Of a stretch of 64,000 nt of DNA, positions 1 to 9,403 are shown one piece after another. Every line of letters starts with the position of its first letter. Position 1 is the stretch's first letter. A program made the position numbers and the translations under genes. The notes beneath the pieces were generated by a model that saw nothing but the letters and a program-made list of their open reading frames with translations, ran no database searches and was not told the DNA's origin. The stretch is from Chromera velia. Lineage: Eukaryota; Sar; Chromeraceae. The stretch is taken from contig JAHBMJ010003220.1 in NCBI GenBank assembly GCA_018398765.1, positions 9,987 to 73,986 of the forward strand. The letters are read 5' to 3'.

Positions 1-25
1 CACACACACATTTGTTTGCGTCCAG

Positions 26-565
26 GTCTGAATCGCATCCGACACCTGGACAGCGCAGTGCAGCAACAGAATCAAATGTTGGTTTCACAGCCTGTGAAAG
101 ACTCAGAGTTTATGGCAGAAAGAAGGCAAAGCACTTGGATGGCTTTATTCTCGAGAAAGTGATTCCTCTACAGTGGCACCGGGACTGTAATGGAGCAGCG
201 TGGAGCAGAGATAGGCGGGCTCCTTCTGAGCTCTCCTGAGTCTTCTTTCTACCTGCCCACTTTCCGTCAATGCCTGCCCTGCATCATCCTTTTCGCTGCA
301 TGTGCCTCTCTCTCTCTCTGCGTGTGCATGATGCTTGCTTGCTTGCTTGCTTGCAGGTGGCTTAAGTTGTTTGATTTCAAGCGGTTGTCCTGACCGGGAG
401 AACGCCTTCAGGGAATTTGCAGACGCCATTGTCCCAGGTCTCCAGGAGTTTGCACACTTGCTGGGCCTGCAATTGAATGTGAGCGTCTCTTCAGACCCAA
501 AGGAAGTAGGGTCAGCCACAGCCTCCACTTCAGCCTCCCCAAGTAGCAGTGAAGAAGGAACGTGA
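26..565 (+). CDS. 3' end of an unrecognised gene (partial, two candidate exons)
   Basis: I do not recognise this gene. The strongest piece is a last exon that starts after the acceptor ending at 356 (a TTGC-repeat tract then CAG) and runs open to a stop at 565. It reads as an acidic, Ser-rich C-terminus with an amphipathic stretch (ENAFREFADAIVP, then LQEFAHLLGLQL). An upstream candidate exon at about 26-158 begins after an acceptor CAG at 23-25 and contains a coiled-coil-like stretch (LNRIRHLDSAVQQQNQML), but its end phase does not join the favoured frame of the last exon. It joins a shorter frame that stops at 393 instead. The gene continues to the left of the window, and an AT-rich island follows its 3' end. 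Confidence 0.3.
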
Positions 566-779
566 ATCGGTCTTTGAAGAAAGAAAGAAGTCTTCTGTTT
601 GCACCAGGCAATGTCGAACGGAGAGTCACTCGTAGTATTGGCCTGCGTGAAGAAGGGCCATATGGAAGAAGCGAGAGAGAGACTCTGGAAGATGCGGTCT
701 GGGAGAGTCGGGATCAAGTGAGGGCTGCAGGGCAGGAAATTTTGCGTGGCTGTTTCATCTTTTGTGGAGAAGCGGTCCA

Positions 780-1870
780 TATGTTTCTTTGAGAATAAAG
801 CTGAAAGAAAAGAGAACAAAAGAACTTCCGCTTGGGCACTTTGAAGATGTCTCAAACCATGAGAGGGAGTACAGACCGATACGAGTACTTATGTTGCGTG
901 AATTAACTGACGGGTCCATCGTCCAACTTGAAGTGAAGAACGCACAGTTTAATAAATCACAGAAGTGAAAAGCGGAATTAAATTTACATACTGACATCAT
1001 GTAAGTAAAAATTTGTAAAAATGATGTGTGTTTAAGCGTAATAGAAATCTGGATAGAAATGATGAAAACACGTACTGCTCTACACACCATTATAACTTTA
1101 ATAGCCCCTAAAATAGCCCGAGTGTTATAGATCGAAAGATACTTTATAAACTGTTATATTCAGCATTATATCATCCTATATAGAGAGATCTCTAGAAAGA
1201 ATCTGAGAGATCTCGATCTCATACCGGTATCTAAATGAGATTGCTTCCATAATTAATAGCTTCTACATGACTAGCTATATGACTAGCTAGTTCAAGTTAC
1301 TAGCTACATTAATTACATTATACGGTTAGAAGTGACCAACTTAAAGATAAGATCGTGACCAGCCTAGCTGAGGCGGCCTAACAAAAATAATAGTACACTA
1401 GTACTTTTTAGAATACCTTTCAAGTTTCAAAATTGTGATTACTAAGGAAATTATAGTACAAATGTGTAAAACTCTAAGGAATTTGAGTAACTAAAAAAAA
1501 ATAATAAAAAAAATCATTTAAAAATGTTTGCAAATTTGTTTTAAGTTCATTAAAAGATAAACAAATTGTTAGACAAATTGTAAAACATAGACGGGGCAGT
1601 GTTTTAGATACTACCTTCATTTCATTTTAATAACTCTTGTTTACTAAATTCACTTTTAATTTATTTTGAAAATGCATTTATCTATATACAGATATATATT
1701 CTCTTTATAATTTCTGAAGCTAGTGATTTCACATAACAGTATAAAAAGAATAGCCCTTTCATACTATTATTCAAGAAATTTTTTAACTTTGTTCACTTGA
1801 TTCAGTGACTTCATTGAAGCCGATTCATTGTGATTCATTTGATTAGAAAAATCTGTGTAAAAATATATGT
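780..1870. other. AT-rich intergenic island 1 (between convergent genes)
   Basis: Base composition drops sharply to AT-rich after the first gene. There are many short A/T runs, scattered CTAGCTAG-like and TTAATTA-like words, and no credible open frame. It separates a + gene ending near 565 from the - strand kinase gene, so two 3' ends face it. Confidence 0.7.
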
Positions 1871-2435
1871 ACCGCTAGATATACGGCATCGATACCCCAA
1901 TATGGTCATTACCAATCGAAGAGGCAGCACTGGACGGCAGGCCGCATTGTCCATTGTAATACTTTCTTGATACAACTATTCGTGAATTGAAAACTTTACA
2001 GAGTTCACTGGAAGACGGCGGGCGTCGTTGTGCCAATGTTTGGCGAGATGCAGCCACCTGAAAGAAAAAACAAAAACCAACACCAATGTCTCAACGGAAT
2101 AGAGGTATCACATCTCACAGACAAAATCTTTGTTCTCTTTGACTGACTGCAGAAAAAGGGAAGGCAAAAAGAAAACCAGCAAAGAGACATGAGAGATGGA
2201 AAAGACTGCGGAATTCAAGCAAAGACGTCGGCGGAAAAAATTGTCAAAGAAAAGGCCACCGCAGGGGGCAAAAACCCTCAAACAGCGGGCCGTCACCTTC
2301 ATAAGGAATAGAACAGAACAGGTGAGTTGAAGAAAAAGAGATGCTTCGAGATTCTTGCCACGACAGAAACATGCACAATGACTGACAAGAGGATCCCTGC
2401 CATGCAGCCCTCTGAACCGACCGTCTGCTCATCCA
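1871..2435 (-). other. Probable 3' UTR / downstream region of the kinase gene
   Basis: This stretch is richer in G and C than the island on its left but has only short, low-quality frames on either strand. It lies directly downstream of the inferred kinase stop at 2436, so 3' UTR or an unrecognised last exon are the two options. I see nothing else in it. Confidence 0.3.
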
Positions 2436-4061
2436 TCAGGAACGATTTGGGAGGCAGCGTCGTCTCCTAGGTCCAGATCGTGGCTGCACAAGTGATAGAG
2501 AGACAGATAGACAAACGGCAAAGAGTCAACACCAAGACGTACAAACAAAAGTGCGACAAGCATCAAACTCCCAGTGTGCAAGGCTATCCAGGCTGACATG
2601 CTGACAAGACCTCCGCATCCCACCCTGCATGCATTCATGATGACTTCTTATTGAAATTACATCCCGTATAGACGATATGTGACGAGCAAAATGACGGAGC
2701 GGGTTTTCTTGTGCCTCCTTGTCAAACTCATTTACCTGGAAAAGCAAGAGAACACCAACAAGCGAATCCACACACGAATGAATGAATGAGCGTACCCCGA
2801 GTGGTCCTTCTTTTTCTTCTTTTTGGATTTTTTCGATGAAGACCCGAGGCCTATCTTGGACACGTCCACCAGCTGTCCCTGCTGTCCGTTGCCTGTCGGA
2901 GCACTGTCGAAGGTCACAGATCGTTTCGACTGGCTCCTGGAATTCCTCCTCGACCCCCCCCTCTGGGAGTCCTCCTTCCCCAAATTGGATCCGGTCTCAA
3001 ACCTCTCGAGGTTCCCTGACTTCGAGGAGTCTGGAGGCCCGCCTTTGGGGGACTTTCCGGGACTCTCGGGAGGGGTCTTGGCCTTCGCTCGCGTTGACGT
3101 GATTTGCTGCACACATGCATAGATGCAGACAGACAAGCATGATGGGAGTGAAATGAAGAACTGCGTCTCTAAAGAGATGAGACTGGGTTCCCAAGTTTTT
3201 ACCCCGCTCTCCTTGAAGCTTTCTCTTTATCAGAGGTGAAACATCCCCACAAAGAAGGAGGCAACAGAGGGAGGATTTTATTCATTCCTTGATTCCTCTT
3301 CGTTTGATCAGCTGAAAATGATTTCTCGTAAATCTGTGTTCTTCCTTACAGTCCACCCAACGTCATTATGGGCTCCATCACTTGAGTCACTTAGTGAATC
3401 TTTTCGTGTAATGTTGCACTTGCTCATTCATTCATTCATTCATTCATTCATTCATTCATTCGTTCATTCACTCATCCATTCATTCGTTTGACTGACGAAA
3501 TCGTTTTGCTGGTTGTTCTTCACTGCATCAGACTCCAGTTGACTGCACAACACACGGGCGCATCGACAGACATACAGGCACATGTACAGATAGAGAGATT
3601 CTCTCCTTTCACAAAGAAAGAGTGGGAGACCCACAAAGAGAGAGAGAGATTGAGAGAGGGAGAGAGGGAGAGATGAAAAGGGAGAGGGAGACAGAGAGAG
3701 AGAGAAAAAAAAAAGAAAGAAAGAAAAGACAACGAAAGAAAGAAAGAAAGGTAAACCATGAACAAGAAGGTAGCAAGCAGCGCATCTCGGCGAGGAAAAA
3801 GGGATCAAAGATTCCTCCCACAAACCTACCAGATAGGAAACGAAAGGAAAGGAAAGGGGACAAGAGGAGATCAGAAGAGACTGACGCTGCCCCCTCGATG
3901 ATGTGTCTGGGGATAATCCTGTTGGCTTTCCTCGTTGGTCCCTTCTTGTCTTGGACTTGAAGGATGAACGGATGCTGCAGGGCTGCACACACACACTCGC
4001 AGAAATCATGTATGCATCAGTCGGATGAAATACATACATACACACAGCCGCACCCACCCAT

Positions 4062-4097
<36 letters not shown>

Positions 4098-5020
4098 AGA
4101 CCGAGAGAGAGAGAGAGAGAGAGAGAGAGGTGAAGATGATGGAAGGATGGAGGAAGAAAGTCGGAAGAGAAAGCACACACCAGTCTAGACTAGAAAAAAA
4201 ATGACAGAAAGCTTCTTCGATCATTCTTCATCAGTCCTCAGCTGAACAGAAACGACGAAGGAAGAACATCGCCGACTGGCTTCTTTAACAGCCTCCAAGC
4301 TGAAAAGGGCGCTTTTCCTCATTTTCGCCCTGCCAGCAGCTTACTGTCACCTTTCTGATTCGAACAAAAGATTAGACAGAGCCAGCCTTACTCCCCCCCC
4401 ATGCATGCACTCAAAGACATACCTTGCTCTGCCGTCATTCTCTTTGCGGGGTCTCTCTCCAGGAGACCGGCAACAAACTGGACCAGCTGCAGGAAGAGAG
4501 AGAGAAATGGTTGAATGAAAGAAAATGTACCGTCGAAAGCAGGAATTCAAAAAGAGCGAGGGGAGGGGATCGATCAGTCAGACGAGATGGATGGAGCTTC
4601 TTTGCATGGCTTCGAGCTTCACAGCTCTATGGCGGTACATCGTGCGGCCGTGTCTTTGGCACACTCTGCCCAACTACACGCCGGAAACACAGAAAGAACC
4701 CTTTCCTCTTTGAACTAAGCAAGAGCTTTGCCATCGGATCTCTGGCTATGATGGAAAGACGTACTTCAGGGGAGTGTTGGACTTCCTGCATGGTCCTGTT
4801 TTTTTTCTGTATGCATGGAAATAAACGCAGGCTATGATGGAAAGACGTACTTGAGGGGAGTGTTGGACTTCCTGCATGGTCCAGTCGATGCGGTAGGTCT
4901 CTATCTCCTTGAGGATCGACGCCGAGTTATCTCCTCTGAAGGGGTACTTCCCGTAGATGAGAAGATAAATCAACACCCCAACAGCCCAGAGATCCACCTC
5001 GGGACCGTAGTCTCTCCTGC

Positions 5021-5059
<39 letters not shown>

Positions 5060-8000
5060 GAGTCATTCTCTCTCTCTCTCTCAGTCACCGCCGCAACAGA
5101 TTGACACAAGGACCAACAGAGGCAGTCGAGGGGTATTCAGGGTCTTCCTTCCCTGTTTGCCTTCGCGTTCATCCAATCATTTCAGTCCATGACACCCAGT
5201 GAGGATTACACACGGACTTATTGCTCCTTCCCTTCTTCGTGCTTCCCGTAGCATTTTTTTGCGACCGTCAGAGAAGACAAAAACAATTTTGAAAACACGG
5301 GCTAAAAAGGCGTAGAAAGAGAAGAGACGAAAACGAACGAGAAAAAAAAGAAAAAAAATACTGACTGGAGAAGCTCAGGTGCCAAGTAGTGGAGTGTGCC
5401 ACATTGTTCGTCCATTTTCCGGTCCACTTCATACTGCAGAAAGGGAAGGAAGCAGAGAGAACGAACGAATCAAGGACCACCGAGACGACCGCGCCATGCA
5501 CACTCAAAAGAAAGAGGTAACGAAGGACTGCACGTGAGTGCATGAATGAGTGCGGAGATTCGAAAAAACAAATCAAGTCATCGGCACAGACCAACGCCTG
5601 GACCTCCAGAAGGGCATGATCGGATGGCCGCGATGTCGTGCAATTTCTCCTTTCCCCCCCCACTTTCTCCCCTCTCCTTCCGTGTGTTCCCCTCTTTCAT
5701 TTTCTTTTCTTGTCTTGACTTCTCCCCGGTTGTTCACTCACCCTCTCAGCAATGCCAAAGTCAATGAGTTTCAGCGTTGAGAGCGGGTCCTTTGACTGCA
5801 TTCAGGGGATCAATTGAAGGGGTTGAAAAACTCGTAGAATCGTGCCAAGAGTGAATACATGATTTGGCAGAAATGACACAGGTCATTCGCTTCGATCTCG
5901 TCAGACAGAAAGAAGATCGGCGACAAGGGGGAAAAGTAAGGCATCGGTCTTCGTAGAAATGATTATTCGACTTCATCGCATGTGAAATAAGGAAACTGGC
6001 TAAACACACACACACACACACACACACAACAGCACACACGTACAAAAAAAGGGGAGAAAACAAAGTTTGGTCCTGCCATTTTCTGCTTCTTGTTGATCAA
6101 GATCACCACAGAAAACCAAACAGACAGAAGGGAAGAGGGGTGAAGGGTGACCCAAAACAGACAGAAGGGAAGAGGGGTGAAGGGTGACACGGCATCACAT
6201 GGGCTGTCCCTTTTTTCAAGCGACCAATGTCTGCATGGAGATTAAAAAGAAAACACTAGTTCACGGGTCGTGCATTTGTCAATTTCTCAAACCGACCTCG
6301 AAGAGAAAGTTCTCTCCCTGCATTCATGCATTCATACAAGGAGGAAGGCAGATTAACAGAGAATCAAACAAAGGAGGTCCCAAGTGGAAACAAAAAATCG
6401 TAAGAGGAGAGAAAGCAGAAAGCAGCTGCTCATCAGCACTTTATCCCAGAGAAGCGCATGGTCGAGAGAAATCTGGCTTGCCGAAAGTACGACTTGCAAA
6501 TCAGTTGAAGAGAATCAATTGCAAATTATCACGAGCTTGTCAGTCAAAAGTAAAAGAGGGAGAAAAGTTCGTCTGCATAAGAAGGGGCCTGCGCACAGAA
6601 AGGAAACAGAGAGACATCGACGAAGACTGTGAATGGTCAACCCAAACGCGATCTTATCTGACAGACCTTGATATCTCGATGTGCAATTCCTTTCGCATGA
6701 CAGTAAGCAAGCGCTTCCAACATTTGCCTGCAAAAGGAAAGAAGGGGCGGCAGAAAAACAACTTCTCAGGCTGCTGCTGTGAGCCTCCGTTGATCCCTCC
6801 CGAGTACTGGTCTTCCGTCTCCGTCGCATGTCTGCATCTTAGTTTTTTCTCATCTATGTAAAATCTAAGCGGGGAGCAAGGCAAGACGCACGAAAGAGGT
6901 AGACAAGAAACTGTGAAGGGGAAGAGCGAAGCAGGAAAAGGCAAAACGATGAAAAAAAAGAAAGTCCACTCAAAATAGGGACGCGCAGTAGTTCGTACGA
7001 AAGAAGATGCATCGTGCTGATGAAGCGCAAAACTTTCCTTTGGGACTGGACAATATTCTTTTCGCCATTTTCTCTTTACTTATTTTCACTTTGCCACTTT
7101 GATTGCATCTAAACAGTTTCTCTGCTGACTTGACAACTTTGGCCACATCCTCTTCTGAGACCTGTGCATGTTCATACAGAAAGTAAACGCAAAAAAATAA
7201 AAAAAATCTCTCCTGACTTGACAACTTTGGCCACATCCTCTTCTGAGACCTGTGGCAGTTGTGAGATGTGAGCGAGCAGCTCGCCTCCCGTGCATCTCTC
7301 AATGACACTGTAGACGTTTGTCTTGTCCTCAAATTTGCCCTTAAACTTTACAATGTTCGGGTGGTCTGCAGGGAAGGAATCGCGAAGATGGCATCATCTA
7401 CATTCAGCCCCGTTGTACCTCGACAAACAAAATGAATTGTCTGAAGGTCTCTGTCCCTCTGTCTGCCTATCTGTCTTTCTGGCTTCTTCGTTTTCTCTTT
7501 CCGGATTGGGCTCCTTTGAACGCGTCAGAGAGTCGTCCATCCGTGGACGCATGATCCCCCCCTGTTTGTCATTCTCTGGTTCGGTCAATCCAAATGCTCC
7601 GGGACTTGCGCTCCCCATTCACTTACTCAGACAGGCACAGGCAGGGTCCCTCACACCTGCGCACTCACTTTGCTCATCAAATTGCCATCCACTCATGCAT
7701 GAACTTGCCGGATGAATCACCAAAATCAGCCCTCGACACATGCACTCACTTACTCACCCAACTCCGCGAGAAAGTCGCACTCTCTGTTGAACATGTTCAC
7801 GCTCTGCCACTTGCTCTTTACATTCGGCTGCTTGGTGTGTTTGGACATGCACTTTGCCGCACAGATCTCCCGAGTGTTCCTGTTGATGCATTCCCTCACT
7901 TGCCTGCACACTCACACACACGCACAGTCAAATCAGATCACAGACATGCGTCGTCGACCGTGAAAGGGACACGTTCACATGCATACATACGGTCTTCTAT

Positions 8001-8253
8001 GCAGACCACTCATTTGCTGTCAGCCGTGCTCTCTTCTGACTCGATTCTGACTGTAACATCTTAATGAGAATGACCCGAAGTGCCGTTGCCGTGCACTTTC
8101 AAATCTGTCATTGCACTTCGACGTCATGTTCTTCTTCTTCATTCACTCGCTGAATCGTTCAGCAACTCACCCGAAGGCTCCCTTCCCGAGAACTTTCCCG
8201 AGTCTGTAGTGTTCCCGAATGTCGGGATGCGCCTTCGACTTCCCACACCCCAT
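2436..8253 (-). CDS. N-myristoylated CAMK/CDPK-like Ser/Thr protein kinase, at least 10 exons
   Basis: Protein kinase, probably membrane-attached. The start at 8253 gives MGCGKSKA, a myristoylation/palmitoylation-type N-terminus, followed at once by the glycine loop LGKVLGKGAFG. Phase-matched exons: 8171-8253; 7758-7903 (Lys45 in CAAKC); 7218-7365 (HPNIVKF, GGELLAHI); 6667-6727 (catalytic loop HRDIK, Asp144); 6297-6317, a 21-nt microexon reading GENFLFE; 5742-5795 (DFG, Asp165); 5366-5433 (LAPELL); 4851-5016 (DLWAVGVLIYLL, YPFRG); 4423-4486 (LLERDPAKRM); and about 3882-3982 (HPFI). All key residues of an active kinase are present. The C-terminal part is less certain: a basic, Ser-rich exon at about 2790-3110 (RNSRSQSKRSVTF, then a Lys run), an exon near 2660-2720, and an arginine-rich end at 2436. 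I see no EF-hand loops, so it is not a canonical CDPK. Introns hold (GT)n tracts on the sense strand and three short duplications. Confidence 0.85.
3424..4130. repeat. Microsatellite-rich kinase intron: (ATTC)n, GA-rich block, (CA)n(GA)n
   Basis: An (ATTC)n tract occupies about 3424-3480, GA-rich sequence about 3638-3750, and (CA)n then (GA)n 4063-4130. Long frames on either strand here are translations of simple sequence. On the kinase sense strand the last tract reads (CT)n(GT)n. Confidence 0.9.
4744..4882 (-). repeat. Spaced 53-bp duplication of an exon/intron junction (copies 4744-4796 and 4830-4882)
   Basis: The end of the exon encoding TMQEVQHSPQ, its donor GTACGT and about 17 intron bases at 4830-4882 recur at 4744-4796, offset 86 bp, with one visible mismatch. 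The second copy lies in the intron and carries an intact decoy donor. No AGGT is present, so unlike the duplication at 7125-7254 it cannot form a silent intron. Confidence 0.9.
5020..5085. repeat. (CA)n tract ending at a kinase 3' splice site
   Basis: On the sense strand this is (CT)n then (GT)n running straight into GCAG at the acceptor of the exon that starts at 5016. Confidence 0.9.
6004..6029. repeat. (CA)n tract in a kinase intron
   Basis: Thirteen CA units; (TG)n on the sense strand, upstream of the exon at 5742-5795. Confidence 0.9.
6118..6188. repeat. Near-tandem 34-bp duplication in a kinase intron
   Basis: The 34 bp beginning AAACAGACAGAAGGGAAGAG at 6118 recur immediately afterwards at 6155-6188. 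This is the third short local duplication in the same gene, here wholly intronic. Confidence 0.85.
7125..7254 (-). repeat. Spaced 42-bp duplication of an exon end (copies 7125-7166 and 7213-7254)
   Basis: The 42 bp at 7213-7254 are the 3' end of the exon encoding VSEEDVAKVVK plus the first intron bases. They recur without a visible mismatch at 7125-7166, 88 bp further into the intron. On the sense strand each copy begins CACAGGTCTCAG, so it carries AG|GT. The second copy therefore has a legal acceptor, and the first has a legal donor at the equivalent position. Confidence 0.9.
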
Positions 8254-8870
8254 CTCTCCGTCCTACACTTCACTCAGATCTTCACAGACTGAGCCACGAA
8301 TTCCTTCGAGCGATTGCCAAAGATCAGAACCACAACCGAACAGGAAGGCCGAACCAAGCCCACCCAGGTAAAACGAAGGAGTCAAACTGAGGGGAAGCTT
8401 TCCCTTCAGCAGCGCTTCTCCCCTTCCTGACTGTGCCTCTTGACTTGTAAATTACCTGAGGTCAAGCAGGAAGCTCGAGGAGGAGTGCGAGAGAGAACCA
8501 AAGTCATTTGTCCAGTCTCTCTGTTCTGTTGTCTTTCAATGTGTACCTGAAGATTCCCGTCTGTCTTCTCGTCTCGACATGCAAAGCACGAGTCCTGTTT
8601 GTGCCGCTGGCTCCATCAGCAGATTTCAGGTCATCTGAAGGAGTGCTGGGCAATTGATATAGAAGCTTATACTTCTCTATATCTGCTCGCGATCGGATGC
8701 ATGCATGCAATTGCATGCATGCTGCATGAATTTTGCTTCCGTAAAATTAATTATTGGTTCGCTCGTCATCGGCGCGCACATGCCATGCAGTCTGCATGAC
8801 ACAAATTTGGCAAAAAATAATCTTCCACGCGGCCCGCGCCGACCGCTAACTACTAAGATCGAAACTATGT
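8254..8870 (-). promoter_or_regulatory. Upstream region of the kinase gene with a 24-bp perfect palindrome
   Basis: This is the 5' flank of the - strand kinase start at 8253. It contains a perfect 24-bp palindrome at 8699-8722 made of two TGCATGC half-sites around AATT, with more TGCATG words just after it. TGCATGCA is a known binding site of ApiAP2 factors in Apicomplexa; that it acts as one here is inference. No TATA-like element is clear. Confidence 0.4.
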
Positions 8871-9370
8871 GAATCGATAGAACCACTGCAACATTTTTCA
8901 AAAAAAAAAACTATCCTTTGATTGAATGCATGATCAAGACAGTCATTGAAGCTGCCGTGTACTGTATGAGGTGAGAAAGAAAGCCCAAAGTGATATTCCT
9001 AGAACTAAGAAGAAGAAATCGAAGAAGGAAATTTATGGAAGTTTCATTTAGAACTGCTGAGGCGGTCACAGCAATTCACGCCCCTAAATAAGACTGCCAT
9101 CTAGGAGATCTGGTCCTGGGATCATCTGGACCAGACTTGTTATTTGTTTTAGAAGTTTACCCTAATTCTCTTAAGAGTACCAGCGAGTACTTGAGAGTTT
9201 AAGAAAACATAAAAAATATATCAAAAATATTTGGAAAATCTAGTGAGAAATATTACAAGACAGTCTCCAAATGCTCAGGTACTGATAGGTACTGCAGCTG
9301 CAGCTGCTAGCAGCTGCAGCAAGTGGTCATACATATCATTCATTCAAATTAATTTCTAATACGCAAATGC
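8871..9370. other. AT-rich intergenic island 2
   Basis: AT-rich spacer between the 5' flank of the kinase gene and the 3' end of the pseudouridine synthase gene, both on the - strand. It contains a short CAGCTGCAGCTGC palindromic cluster near 9295-9320. No gene is seen. Confidence 0.6.
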
Positions 9371-9403
9371 GTGCCCTCATGCTCATGAAGCGCTTCTCAA
9401 AAA

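Noticed and set aside
2436-4000. EF-hand domain of a canonical CDPK
   Set aside because: No D-x-D-x-(S/G) loops were found in any frame on the - strand.
3464-4180. Long - strand frame rich in Ser, Leu, Cys and Val
   Set aside because: Most of it is translation of GA, CA and ATTC microsatellites; only the HPFI part near 3882-3982 belongs to the kinase.
4590-4725. Extra kinase exon reading WAECAKD
   Set aside because: It has no phase-compatible donor, and the flanking exons join directly (HSPQ to LVQFVAGLL).
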